Source of the DNA: [Clostridium] fimetarium
GTDB lineage: Bacteria > Bacillota > Clostridia > Lachnospirales > Lachnospiraceae
Length of the DNA: 64,000 bases
Reading direction: 5' to 3'
NCBI RefSeq assembly: GCF_900111235.1
Contig: NZ_FOJI01000019.1
Coordinates: forward strand, 1-64,000
Shown here: positions 17,339-26,007 of the stretch, piece after piece
How the letters are laid out: each line of letters begins with the position of its first letter
How positions within the stretch are numbered: position 1 is the stretch's first letter
The notes under the pieces: generated by a model
Database searches by the model: none
What the model was told of the DNA's origin: nothing
What the model saw: only the letters and a program-made list of their open reading frames with translations
Translations under genes and position numbers: made by a program

Positions 17339-17875
17339 ATGAACACATCAAACACAATCACACAAAAGATCAAGTCCATGAGTAAAGCCCTATCTATTAT
17401 TTTAAAATTTGCACGCATTTTTTGTTATATCGGTATTGGTATTTCAGTTTGTGGACTGATCTACGTATTATTTTTCGGAAATATAGATCTTCTCATTCTA
17501 AAAGGCGATGTTATTTTACGCAGTCCGTTTACCGATGCTAGCTTTAAGGATATGGATTTTAAACAGTTGATAGTCACCAGTGTCATTGGAATAATCGGAA
17601 TGGCTTTAATGGCCAATTTATTTTTACAAGCGCAAAATATTTTCAAAGATATAAGTAAAGATGGTTCACCGTTTGAAATGAAACATGTAAAGAGAATTAA
17701 ACGTGTCGCAATTTTGTATTTGATTATATCATTACTTGATTCTGAAACTTCTGCACTTTCAATATCAATTAGTTTTAATATGGTTGGAATAGTAGGCGCA
17801 TTGATGTTCTACTGTATTGCACTTGTTTTTGAATATGGATGTGCATTACAGCAAGAGTCTGATGAGATACTATAA
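17339..17875 (+). CDS. DUF2975 membrane protein
   Basis: A 178-residue membrane protein with four predicted TM helices (about 25-50, 80-100, 120-140 and 145-165). The layout and the QNIFKDISKDGSPFEMKHVKRIKRVA loop match DUF2975. Members are regularly paired with a short XRE regulator, as here (88 bases to its start). GGAG precedes the ATG. The molecular function of the family is unknown; the pairing looks like a small autoregulated membrane sensor or stress module, an inference only. Confidence 0.82.
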   Translation: MNTSNTITQKIKSMSKALSIILKFARIFCYIGIGISVCGLIYVLFFGNIDLLILKGDVILRSPFTDASFKDMDFKQLIVTSVIGIIGMALMANLFLQAQNIFKDISKDGSPFEMKHVKRIKRVAILYLIISLLDSETSALSISISFNMVGIVGALMFYCIALVFEYGCALQQESDEIL

Positions 17876-17962
17876 GAACGAGTAATATAAGAACCAGCAA
17901 TATAAGAACTATTGAATCAAAGATTAAAATCTTTTACAAGCAGTGCAGAAATGAGGATAAAT

Positions 17963-18175
17963 ATGGGCATTATATTAAGAATGGATCGAGTAATGGCTGA
18001 CCGCAAAATGAGTCTTAATGAATTGAGTGAAAAAGTTGGTGTAAGCAATGTGAATTTGTCGAAGATAAAAACCGGTAAAATCAGTGCAATTCGATTCTCC
18101 ACATTAGAGGCGATATGTGATGTGCTAGATTGTCAGCCTGGTGATATTTTGGAATATCAGCGTAATGATAAATAA
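17963..18175 (+). CDS. Short XRE/Cro-type regulator (YozG-like)
   Basis: A 70-residue protein that is little more than one helix-turn-helix (MSLNELSEKVGVSNVNLSKIKTG) followed by IRFSTLEAICDVLDCQPGDILEY, the conserved ending of the YozG-like group. The start at 17963 has GAGG 6 bases upstream; an upstream in-frame ATG at 17912 lacks one. Cognate regulator of the DUF2975 gene by position and by family habit. Confidence 0.9.
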   Translation: MGIILRMDRVMADRKMSLNELSEKVGVSNVNLSKIKTGKISAIRFSTLEAICDVLDCQPGDILEYQRNDK

Positions 18176-18181
18176 TCAAGA

Positions 18182-18230
18182 AAAAAAAGGAGCGTGACAA
18201 AATAACTGATTCGTTATTTTGTGACGCTCC
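18182..18230. terminator. Intrinsic terminator between convergent units
   Basis: An 18-bp stem with a single mismatch (18189-18206 with 18213-18230) closes a 6-nt loop. On the minus strand it is followed by an uninterrupted T-run (the A-run ending at 18188), which makes it strong for the ABC/B12 operon. The plus-side tail is only weakly T-rich. Confidence 0.85.
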
Positions 18231-18288
18231 TCGTTTGTGTTGCAATTTATTTACTGCACTTAATTTAGTTATTTCAATTTTTTACACA

Positions 18289-18975
18289 TCACTTTTTAAT
18301 ATCCATATTAATTTTTCCATCTTTTATTTCAATGATTCTATCTGTTTTTTCTGCAATTCGCTTATCATGTGTAATTATAATAAATGTTGTTCCAAATTCC
18401 TGATTGATATTTCGCAAAAGTTCATAAATTGTTTCCGTGGAATCAGAATCCAAATTTCCTGTTGGTTCATCTGCTAAAATAAGTTTGGGATTATTAATTA
18501 GCGCTCTTGCAATAGCCGTTCGCTGTTGCTGTCCTCCAGATAACTTTGTGGACAAATTATTTTTAACATCTTCCAACCCTACAAGTTTCAGATAATCCTC
18601 TGCCTTCTTCACAATCTCTTTCGTAACCTTACCATGTTGAATCTCATAAGGCATTAACACATTTTCAAGTGCCGTAAATTCGGGAAGCAGATAATGAAAT
18701 TGAAATACAAATCCAATTGTACTATTTCTTAACGCTGCAAGTTGATTATTTGACATATTTTTTACATTTTTTCCATCAATTATAACTTCTCCAGAAGTTG
18801 CTTTATCCAAAGTTCCCATAATATTAAGAATCGTACTTTTTCCACTTCCTGATTGTCCAATAATGGAATTAAAAGATCCCTGTTCAAATGATAAATTGAT
18901 GTCATACAATACTTGTGTCTTAATGTCTTCCCCATATATTTTATTGATACCTTTTATTTCTAACATATTGCTCAT
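18289..18975 (-). CDS. ABC exporter ATP-binding protein (MacB/LolD-like)
   Basis: A 228-residue ATPase with Walker A GQSGSGKST, the signature LSGGQQQR, Walker B LILADEPTGNLD and the switch histidine in IIITHD. The DEPTGNLDS ending is typical of the MacB/LolD/FtsE group, which works with FtsX-type permeases by mechanotransmission instead of classical transport. It is the last gene of an operon behind the FtsX-type permease (11 bases) and the B12-fold gene. Substrate unknown. Confidence 0.93.
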   Translation of the reverse strand: MSNMLEIKGINKIYGEDIKTQVLYDINLSFEQGSFNSIIGQSGSGKSTILNIMGTLDKATSGEVIIDGKNVKNMSNNQLAALRNSTIGFVFQFHYLLPEFTALENVLMPYEIQHGKVTKEIVKKAEDYLKLVGLEDVKNNLSTKLSGGQQQRTAIARALINNPKLILADEPTGNLDSDSTETIYELLRNINQEFGTTFIIITHDKRIAEKTDRIIEIKDGKINMDIKK

Positions 18976-18986
18976 AATATTCCCTC

Positions 18987-20153
18987 CTAGTTATTCCTAA
19001 TAATATCGATTGGATTGAGTTTCGATGACCTGATAGCCGGAATAAATGCTGCCAAAAGAGATGACGCAATCGCAATTAAGCCTGATCCTGCAATAAATGG
19101 ATAACTTATATATAGGGCAACAACAGGTGCACCATCCGGACCTATTGCGAATTTTGTAAATGCAAAGGATAACCCTAAACCAAATGCAATACCCAACACT
19201 GCACCAAAGAATCCCAATATCAACCCTTCAAATAAGAAAATATAACTAGTTGTAGAATTCCTAATTCCCATTGCTTTCAAAATACCAATTTGCCTTGATT
19301 TTTGCATAACCGTAATCGCTAATACACTTGCGATTCCAAGGACTACTGATATCAAAACAAATACCTGTATCATAATACTAGATATACTTTGGCCTTGCAA
19401 ACCACTAAGAAGTTGTGCATTTTGTGCCTTCCAGTTGTCCACTTTAATGGAACTATTATTTAGTTTGTCAGATATTTTCACCCCTATTTGATCTGCTATA
19501 AACGTACTATTCGAATTTACTTGAATTTCAATTGAGGTGACACTATTGTTTGTATCAAACATATTTTGAGAAGTTTCTAAAGTTGTAATAGCCCAACTTT
19601 TGTTAACACTTGCTACATTAAGATCATAAAATCCAACCACCTTACAATTCATGATTTTCTGATTTGGCGTGGTAATCTTTACTGTATCATTTAATTTCAT
19701 ACCATACTCGTCTTTTAAGTCTATCCCAAGTATAATTTCGTTTTCCTTTTGGGGGTAAGTACCTTCTTTTAATCGATCTATGAAATTATATATTTTATTT
19801 GCATCTTCAATATTAAAGCCTCTAACAAGTAATGACTGTGAATTACTACCATATTCTAAAAAAGCTGCATTATCACTTGCAATGGAAACTTTATCAATAC
19901 TGCTGTCAACTGTTTTAATGTCTGCAATCATTTTATCATAATCTAGAATTCTTTTATCATCTGTGAGCGATGTGATTGTAATCTGTGGTGAATTTCCAAT
20001 TGTCTTATCAATCAAGCTTTTTTGAAGTCCCTGAATTAAAGAACCTATAAAAATTTGTACGGAAACGCCAATTGCTATTCCCAAAATAATAAAAAAAGTC
20101 TGACCGAGATTTGATTTTAAAAATCGTTTTGCTATTTTATAACCCAGCCTCAT
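18987..20153 (-). CDS. ABC exporter permease, FtsX/MacB/LolC-like
   Basis: A 388-residue permease with the type VII layout: TM1 at about 18-38, an extracytoplasmic MacB-type core domain at about 40-255, then three TM helices at about 265-290, 315-340 and 350-375, ending in SSKLNPIDIIRNN, the usual FtsX-family terminus. It overlaps the upstream B12-fold gene by 4 bases (ATGA), so expression of the two is coupled. The extracytoplasmic domain would bind the cargo or a partner at the outer face. Cargo unknown. Confidence 0.9.
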   Translation of the reverse strand: MRLGYKIAKRFLKSNLGQTFFIILGIAIGVSVQIFIGSLIQGLQKSLIDKTIGNSPQITITSLTDDKRILDYDKMIADIKTVDSSIDKVSIASDNAAFLEYGSNSQSLLVRGFNIEDANKIYNFIDRLKEGTYPQKENEIILGIDLKDEYGMKLNDTVKITTPNQKIMNCKVVGFYDLNVASVNKSWAITTLETSQNMFDTNNSVTSIEIQVNSNSTFIADQIGVKISDKLNNSSIKVDNWKAQNAQLLSGLQGQSISSIMIQVFVLISVVLGIASVLAITVMQKSRQIGILKAMGIRNSTTSYIFLFEGLILGFFGAVLGIAFGLGLSFAFTKFAIGPDGAPVVALYISYPFIAGSGLIAIASSLLAAFIPAIRSSKLNPIDIIRNN

Positions 20154-20812
20154 TTTTCTACCTCATTTCTGGCGATTTTTTGAATATCTAAATAAGAATC
20201 CGCATAATAATCTGCTCCAACCAGCTTATAATTTTCTGTACTTGAATCAAATGCATAGCCGCCTACAATTATTTTTAGGGAATTATGATTTGCTTTTCTC
20301 AAATCTTCTATTATCTTTTTTGTACATACAAGATTATAGTAATTACTAACACTAATTGCGATTAAATTAGGATGAATGGTATCTATCGCATTTTTAAAAT
20401 CATTATATGGTGTATTACTTCCCACAAAAATTGATTTGTAACCACTAATTGTAAAAAAATCAGCAACCATCCTGGCTCCCAAATCGTGATATTCCTCTGG
20501 TGGACAAAGTACAACTGCCGTTCCACCTGCTGAATAATTTAATTCCTTCTTTTTCTCCATTACATAAGGATAGCAACATTCTACGATTGATCTTACAATT
20601 GCAGTTCTAACATGTTCTTTCCAAATACAAATATTTTTATCCGCTAACCTACACTCCATTTTCTCAAGTGCTGGTGTTAAAATATTTTCATATAACTCAA
20701 TCACATCAACTTCCTTGTTTTCGAGTAATTTCAATGCATATGAAAGCGCTTCTTCTTTATTTTCCTCTTCTAAAAAAGATAAAAAATCCTCGTACATTTT
20801 CTTCATACTCAT
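20150..20812 (-). CDS. B12-binding-fold protein coupled to the ABC exporter
   Basis: A 220-residue soluble protein with two parts. An all-helical cap (about 1-90) contains EH (66-67) as in the B12-binding-2 cap of MetH and CarH. A Rossmann-like cobalamin-binding domain (about 95-215) has E107-x-H109-x-x-G112, equivalent to the D-x-H-x-x-G signature with the axial-ligand histidine kept but Asp replaced by Glu, then a Ser-rich SVSNYYNL stretch and IIVGGYAF. No methyltransferase or DNA-binding domain is present. It may be a corrinoid protein or a B12/light/redox sensor. The next gene overlaps by 4 bases, so it is coupled to an FtsX-type exporter, an unusual pairing. Confidence 0.8.
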   Translation of the reverse strand: MSMKKMYEDFLSFLEEENKEEALSYALKLLENKEVDVIELYENILTPALEKMECRLADKNICIWKEHVRTAIVRSIVECCYPYVMEKKKELNYSAGGTAVVLCPPEEYHDLGARMVADFFTISGYKSIFVGSNTPYNDFKNAIDTIHPNLIAISVSNYYNLVCTKKIIEDLRKANHNSLKIIVGGYAFDSSTENYKLVGADYYADSYLDIQKIARNEVEK

Positions 20813-20952
20813 CCCCGTTTCTGCGCATCTTTATGCGCCTTCCAAGTTTGCGACTTTCAAGTTTGAGACTCAGGCATAAACTTGATTCTGAATGATGAAA
20901 TCACACATTTCCCTACTTTTTGAAAATCAATTTGGTTTATCAAGCATTATAT

Positions 20953-21396
20953 TTATAAACTTGTAACCTGATATAATAATTTATTTAATATTTTATGCAG
21001 TAAGGATAACTCATCTAATGAAATTGAAAGACACTCACCTACTGCCTGGGGAATATGAACTGCCTTATTCTTCAATTCCTCTCCCTTTTCAGTAATTGTA
21101 ATAATCAAATTACGCTCATCTACTTTTGAACGATGCCTACTGATATATTCCTTCGCCTCTAATTTTTTAAGAAGCGGTGTCAGTGTTCCTGAATCCAAAT
21201 AAAGATATTCACCTAACGTTTTTACATTGATTTCTTTTTGTTCCCACATTACCATCATTGTAATATATTGGGTATAAGTCAAATCGATTTCCTCTAAGAA
21301 CGGTTTGTATCTTTTTACGATTTCTTTTGAACATGCATATAACGGAAAGCATAATTGATTTTCAAGTTTTAAGGCTTCATATATATTATCACTCAT
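20953..21396 (-). CDS. MarR family regulator, OhrR-like
   Basis: A 147-residue winged-helix regulator. The stretch LENQLCFPLYACSKEI matches the OhrR N-terminus, with the peroxide-sensing cysteine at residue 16. The HTH and wing follow (LYLDSGTLTPLLKKLEAKEYI, then RSKVDERNLIITITEKG). OhrR senses organic hydroperoxides by oxidation of that cysteine and derepresses its targets. Here it is the last gene of a gpx-trxA-trxB operon, which fits feedback control of peroxide defence. A dyad at the start of the operon is the likely target. Confidence 0.88.
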   Translation of the reverse strand: MSDNIYEALKLENQLCFPLYACSKEIVKRYKPFLEEIDLTYTQYITMMVMWEQKEINVKTLGEYLYLDSGTLTPLLKKLEAKEYISRHRSKVDERNLIITITEKGEELKNKAVHIPQAVGECLSISLDELSLLHKILNKLLYQVTSL

Positions 21397-21435
21397 TTTT
21401 TATCACTCCCTTTCTATTGAATTTCGCTCTTATTT

Positions 21436-22338
21436 TTAACCAATATATTCGCTTGCCGCTAATGCAGCAACTGCTCCATCAGCTGCTGCTGTCGTTAATT
21501 GCCTGATACGTTTTGTTCTGGTATCACCTGCAACGAATATTCCTTTTATATTGGTTTTACAATCTTCCGTTGCACTAATATATCCGCTCTTATCTAGATT
21601 TATCAAATTAGCAAAAATTCCATTCTCTGGTGTTTGCCCAATTGCTATAAAAAGTCCACTGATAGGAATCGTTAACTCTGTACCTGTTTCTATGTTTTTA
21701 ACTATAATTCCTTTTATCTTATTATCTGCTATCAATTCTTTAATAACTGAATTTAAAACAAATTCAACATTCTGTTTTTCTTGTAATGAATGCAATAATC
21801 TATCTTCACCACGAAAAGAATCTCTTCTATGAATCAAATAAACTTTGGCACAAAATGAGGATAGATATAATGCTTCCTCTAAGGCTGTACTTCCGCCTCC
21901 GTTAATTGCCACTTCTTTCCCTTTGAAAAATCCTCCATCACATGTTGCACAATAGGAAATGCCACGCCCAACCAATTCTTTTTCTCTTTCTAAACCAAGT
22001 GTTCTACTTTTTGCACCCGTTGCTAAAATAATGCTTTTTGCTTCATATTGATTAGAATCTGTGATAACCTTCTTGCCGTGATCTTCAGACTTGATTTCAA
22101 GAACTTTTTCGATCCTAATTTCAGCACCAAGTTCTATTGCCTGCTCATACAGATTGGTCGCGAAATCATATCCAGATATATGCTTTATTGCTGGGTAATT
22201 TTCGATTTCCGGGGTATTAATAATCTGACCGCCATAAGAATCAGCTTCCAGTATTAAAACACTCTTCCCTGCGCGAACCCCATAAATTGCTGCTGATAGA
22301 CCAGCAGTTCCCGCACCGATTATAATAATATCATACAT
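21436..22338 (-). CDS. trxB: Thioredoxin reductase
   Basis: A 300-residue FAD enzyme that passes electrons to thioredoxin. It has the FAD-binding GAGTAG at 8-13, the redox pair Cys130-Ala-Thr-Cys133 followed by Asp, the second dinucleotide motif GGGSTA at 147-152 and the C-terminal FAD motif GIFVAGDTR. The electron donor is NADPH in classical enzymes, but clostridial relatives may use ferredoxin. HRRDSFR is present at about 172-178, which fits NADPH binding. It lies 20 bases after trxA. Confidence 0.95.
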   Translation of the reverse strand: MYDIIIIGAGTAGLSAAIYGVRAGKSVLILEADSYGGQIINTPEIENYPAIKHISGYDFATNLYEQAIELGAEIRIEKVLEIKSEDHGKKVITDSNQYEAKSIILATGAKSRTLGLEREKELVGRGISYCATCDGGFFKGKEVAINGGGSTALEEALYLSSFCAKVYLIHRRDSFRGEDRLLHSLQEKQNVEFVLNSVIKELIADNKIKGIIVKNIETGTELTIPISGLFIAIGQTPENGIFANLINLDKSGYISATEDCKTNIKGIFVAGDTRTKRIRQLTTAAADGAVAALAASEYIG

Positions 22339-22358
22339 CTGTGCACCTCATAACTTTC

Positions 22359-22673
22359 TTATATATTTTTCAACATTTCTAGAATATCTGCTTTTGTCTT
22401 TTTACCTACCGATGTACTTACTACTTTTCCATCCTTAAATATCATAAGTGTTGGAACTGTCATAACATCAAATTGTTCTACTAATTCAGTCTGTTCATCT
22501 ACATTTACTTGACAAATCTTCACTTCTTCTATCTCCGACGATAGACTTTCAAATATTGGTAAAAGAATCTTACATGGACCACACCAAGTTGCCCAAAAAT
22601 CAACGATTACTATCCCTTTTTCATTTAACACTTCTTTATCAACATTCTCTAATGTTAATTCTATTGCAGCCAT
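22359..22673 (-). CDS. trxA: Thioredoxin
   Basis: A 104-residue thioredoxin with the active site WCGPC at 30-34, cis-proline in VPTLMIF and the FWATWCGPC lead-in. It is reduced by the adjacent TrxB and very probably supplies electrons to the Gpx encoded upstream, because clostridial Gpx enzymes use thioredoxin, not glutathione. The 97-base gap before it contains a nested hairpin (outer arms aatgtc/gacatt at about 22702-22739) that may shape the mRNA. Confidence 0.96.
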   Translation of the reverse strand: MAAIELTLENVDKEVLNEKGIVIVDFWATWCGPCKILLPIFESLSSEIEEVKICQVNVDEQTELVEQFDVMTVPTLMIFKDGKVVSTSVGKKTKADILEMLKNI

Positions 22674-22770
22674 ATTTTCCTCATTTCCGCGTATCTTTTA
22701 ATGTCTCATTCTGCAATGGCTTGCCAAGCTTGACATTAACAATACGCATACCTAGTTTTTTTAACGTGAT

Positions 22771-23250
22771 TTATTTTTGTAAAAGTTCTGCTATTTTTGC
22801 ATCAATATCAATTGGTTCCGTTGTTGGCGCATATCTTTTAACTACATTTCCTTCTCTATCCACTAAAAATTTTGTAAAGTTCCATTTAATTGTTGTTCCT
22901 AATGTTGATTCACTATTTTTCTTCAAATATTTAAATAGAGGGTCTGCATTTTTACCATTTACATCAATTTTTGTAAACCTAGGAAAACTTGTCTTGTATC
23001 TTAATTGACAAAAGTCATGTATTTCTTCATCATTTCCAGGAGCCTGGTGACCAAACTGATTACATGGGAAATCTAAAATTTCAAAACCTTTATCTTGATA
23101 CTTGTCATATAACTTTTGTAATCCTTCATATTGTGGTGTAAATCCACAACCAGTTGCAGTGTTTACTATCAAAAGAACTTTTCCTTCATATTCTTTCATT
23201 GGTATTATTTTACCTTTTAAACCTTTTAATTCTAAATCATAAATATTCAT
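22771..23250 (-). CDS. Glutathione peroxidase family enzyme (thioredoxin-dependent type)
   Basis: A 159-residue peroxidase. The catalytic residue is Cys35 (TATGCGFTPQ), not selenocysteine. The other tetrad members are Gln65 (FPCNQFG), Trp123 and Asn124 (IKWNFTKFLV). Cys63 and Cys81 are candidates for the resolving cysteine typical of the thioredoxin-dependent enzymes. It is the first gene of gpx-trxA-trxB-ohrR-like, and its promoter and operator are clear. Confidence 0.93.
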   Translation of the reverse strand: MNIYDLELKGLKGKIIPMKEYEGKVLLIVNTATGCGFTPQYEGLQKLYDKYQDKGFEILDFPCNQFGHQAPGNDEEIHDFCQLRYKTSFPRFTKIDVNGKNADPLFKYLKKNSESTLGTTIKWNFTKFLVDREGNVVKRYAPTTEPIDIDAKIAELLQK

Positions 23251-23321
23251 CTACATTACCTCTCTCTTTCTTTAAGGAATACGCATATTTAATTGTTCTC
23301 TGTTTGATTGTGTTATATTAA

Positions 23322-23333
23322 ATTGTGTGCAAT
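23322..23333 (-). promoter_or_regulatory. Candidate OhrR-type operator
   Basis: The dyad attg-tgtg-caat lies just downstream of the -10, around the expected transcript start. The flanks are also nearly self-complementary (atattaaa / ttaatat) with a two-base offset. The AT-rich dyad and its position fit repression by the MarR/OhrR-like protein at the end of the same operon. Confidence 0.5.
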
Positions 23334-23343
23334 CTTTAATATA

Positions 23344-23372
23344 ATATTACACATTTCTTTTAAGTTTGTCAA
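23344..23372 (-). promoter_or_regulatory. Promoter of the gpx-trx operon
   Basis: On the minus strand, TTGACA (23372-23367), a 17-bp spacer and TAATAT (23349-23344). It is a near-consensus vegetative promoter about 90 bases upstream of gpx. Confidence 0.8.
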
Positions 23373-23518
23373 GTAAATCTTTGTTTTTCTATGCTCTTTG
23401 TAAAATAGTTTATAAATTTTCTAATAAGGCTAAAATGACTCATAAAACTTCCTGTTTTCCATAACATAGTAGCAATAGATATCATACTTAATTTCCTAAT
23501 ATTTACACAATTATTTCC

Positions 23519-23548
23519 TTGTTAAACTTTAGACAATCATGATATAAT
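23519..23548 (+). promoter_or_regulatory. Candidate promoter of the hydCBA operon
   Basis: TTGTTA, an 18-bp spacer and a consensus TATAAT at 23543-23548, 39 bases before the hydC start codon. Confidence 0.6.
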
Positions 23549-23587
23549 AATGATAATCCAAACCAAAATAAAAGGAGGTACCATTTC

Positions 23588-24067
23588 ATGTGTTCTAATC
23601 AACAGAGAGACCCGCAATACGCAGAACTTGAAGAATTCATCAATGAAATCCCTGACAAAACCAGCTCGCTTATCGCGGTTCTTCACAAAGCTCAGGAAAT
23701 TTTCGGTTATTTACCGGAAGACGTACAAAGATTTGTTGCAAAGAAACTAAACCAGCCTGTTTCAGAAGTAAATGGAGTCGTCACTTTTTACTCCTATTTC
23801 ACAGAAACGCCTACTGGAAAACATGTAATTAATGTTTGTATGGGAACAGCTTGTTTTGTAAAAGGTTCCGCCGACATTCTAGATGAATTTGAACGAAAAC
23901 TAGGAATTAAAGTTGGCGAGACAACGCCTGATGGAAAGTACACCCTTCAGGTCTTACGATGTGTTGGAGCGTGTGGTCTTGCTCCTGTAGTAACTGTAAA
24001 TGACAGAGTATATGGTCATTTCACAAAACAAATGGTTGTTAAAACCTTAGATGAATATAATGAATAG
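23588..24067 (+). CDS. hydC: NADH-dependent [FeFe] hydrogenase subunit HydC (NuoE-like)
   Basis: A 159-residue thioredoxin-fold [2Fe-2S] protein of the NuoE family. The helical N-terminal part (about 10-75) contains FGYLPEDVQRFVA and the GVVTFYSYF signature. The cluster ligands are in CMGTACFVKGS and CVGACGLAPVV. GGAGGT lies 8 bases before the ATG. It is the small subunit of the HydABC-type hydrogenase with the two following genes (12 bases to HydB). Confidence 0.93.
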   Translation: MCSNQQRDPQYAELEEFINEIPDKTSSLIAVLHKAQEIFGYLPEDVQRFVAKKLNQPVSEVNGVVTFYSYFTETPTGKHVINVCMGTACFVKGSADILDEFERKLGIKVGETTPDGKYTLQVLRCVGACGLAPVVTVNDRVYGHFTKQMVVKTLDEYNE

Positions 24068-24079
24068 GGGGGCGCAGTA

Positions 24080-25975
24080 TTGAATAGGATCAATTCTTAC
24101 GAAGAACTACAAAATTTATTTCAAGATTATTCTAAAAAATTAAAAATGAGAACACCTTCGCGTGAAGAAGAATTAGAAGCGGAAAACAAAAGATGCAAGC
24201 GCCATATTACTGTATGTGGGGGAACCGGATGTCAATCATCTGATAGCCCTAAAATCATTGAAAATCTTCGAAAAGAGATTGAAAAAGCAGGACTGTCTGA
24301 TGAAGTTGTAGTATCGGTAACCGGTTGCTTCGGATTTTGTGAAAAAGGTCCAATTGTTCATATCAATCCTGATAACACCTTCTATATCCAGGTTACGCCA
24401 GATGATGCACAGGAACTTGTATCCGAACATTTATTAAATGGCAGATCCGTACAACGACTTCTATATGAAGAGCCTTCCGTCAAAGGAAAAGTAAAAAGAC
24501 AGGATGAAATGTCCTTCTATAAAAAACAACATAGAATCGCACTCCGAAACTGTGGATTTATTAATCCAGAAGATATTACGGAATACATCGGTGTTAAAGG
24601 ATACCTTGCTTTAGCACAGGCAATCATCCAGATGACTCCTGATGAAGTGATCAAAGTCATGATTGAATCTGGACTTCGTGGAAGAGGTGGCGGCGGTTTC
24701 CCAACAGGCAAAAAATGGGCTTCTGCAAAATCCTATGAAGCGGATCAAAAGTATATAATTTGCAACGCTGATGAAGGAGATCCAGGCGCTTTTATGGATC
24801 GTTCCATTCTAGAAGGCGATCCAAACAGTGTACTAGAAGCTATGGCCATCGCAGGATATTCCATTGGTGCTTCCAAAGGATTTATATATATTCGTGCAGA
24901 ATATCCACTCGCAGTAAACCGTATCAAAATCGCATTGAAACAGGCCAAAGAACTAGGCCTTCTGGGTGATAACATTCTTGGTACCGATTTCAGTTTTGAT
25001 ATCGAGTTAAAATATGGTGCCGGCGCTTTTGTTTGCGGTGAAGAAACAGCATTAATTCATTCCATCGAAGGAAAACGTGGCGAACCAACGAACAAACCAC
25101 CTTTCCCTGCCGAAAGCGGTCTCTGGGGCAAGCCTACTAGTGTAAACAACGTCGAAACCTTTGCAAATATACCTGCAATTATCATTAACGGTGCAAAATG
25201 GTACAGCTCCATCGGAACTGCTGGTTCTAAAGGAACTAAAGTATTTGCACTTGCTGGTAAAATCAACAACGTAGGCCTAGTTGAAGTTCCAATGGGAACT
25301 ACATTACGTGAAATCATCTATGATATTGGTGGTGGAATTAAAAATGGCCGAAAATTCAAAGCGGTTCAAACCGGAGGTCCATCTGGTGGCTGTATTACTG
25401 CTGAAAATCTTGACCTTTCAATTGATTATGAATCTTTGACTGCAATCGGTTCTATGATGGGATCTGGCGGTATGATTGTAATGGATGAGGACAACTGTAT
25501 GGTTGATATCGCAAAATTCTACCTACAATTTACTGTAGAAGAATCTTGTGGCAAATGTACGCCTTGTAGAGTTGGTACCAAACGACTTCTTGAAATATTA
25601 ACAAAGATCACAGACGGAGAAGGTACAGAACAAGATCTCGCAACCTTGAAGTCTCTGGGTCAGATTATTAAAGATACCTCTTTGTGTGGCCTAGGTCAAA
25701 CTGCTCCTAACCCTGTACTTAGCACTATGAAGTATTTCTGGGATGAATATGTTGCACATGTAAGAGATCACAGATGTCCTGCCGGTGTATGTAAGAAGCT
25801 GATACGCTTTGAAATCACAGATAAATGTATTGGGTGTACCAAGTGTGCTAGAAGCTGTCCAGTTTCTTGTATTTCAGGTAACGTAAAAGGAATACACTTT
25901 ATACATCAAGATAAATGCATCAAATGTGGTGCCTGCTACTCCAGTTGTCCAGTGAATGCAATCAGCAAAATCTGA
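24080..25975 (+). CDS. hydB: NADH-dependent [FeFe] hydrogenase subunit HydB (NuoF-like)
   Basis: A 631-residue subunit that carries the NAD(H) and FMN sites. In order: an N-terminal thioredoxin-like [2Fe-2S] domain (CGGTGCQSS... and GCFGFCEKGP), the NAD/FMN core with GLRGRGGGGFPTGKKW near 200 and DEGDPGAFMDR, the [4Fe-4S] motif ESCGKCTPCRVG with SLCGLGQ, and a C-terminal two-cluster ferredoxin domain (CIGCTKCARSC, CIKCGACYSSC). The start is TTG at 24080 behind AGGGGGGC. In Thermotoga-type HydABC this subunit takes part in electron bifurcation between NADH, ferredoxin and the H-cluster; whether this enzyme bifurcates cannot be told from sequence. Confidence 0.95.
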   Translation: MNRINSYEELQNLFQDYSKKLKMRTPSREEELEAENKRCKRHITVCGGTGCQSSDSPKIIENLRKEIEKAGLSDEVVVSVTGCFGFCEKGPIVHINPDNTFYIQVTPDDAQELVSEHLLNGRSVQRLLYEEPSVKGKVKRQDEMSFYKKQHRIALRNCGFINPEDITEYIGVKGYLALAQAIIQMTPDEVIKVMIESGLRGRGGGGFPTGKKWASAKSYEADQKYIICNADEGDPGAFMDRSILEGDPNSVLEAMAIAGYSIGASKGFIYIRAEYPLAVNRIKIALKQAKELGLLGDNILGTDFSFDIELKYGAGAFVCGEETALIHSIEGKRGEPTNKPPFPAESGLWGKPTSVNNVETFANIPAIIINGAKWYSSIGTAGSKGTKVFALAGKINNVGLVEVPMGTTLREIIYDIGGGIKNGRKFKAVQTGGPSGGCITAENLDLSIDYESLTAIGSMMGSGGMIVMDEDNCMVDIAKFYLQFTVEESCGKCTPCRVGTKRLLEILTKITDGEGTEQDLATLKSLGQIIKDTSLCGLGQTAPNPVLSTMKYFWDEYVAHVRDHRCPAGVCKKLIRFEITDKCIGCTKCARSCPVSCISGNVKGIHFIHQDKCIKCGACYSSCPVNAISKI

Positions 25976-26007
25976 TGTAATCATATTTCAAGAAAGAGGT
26001 GAAAATT

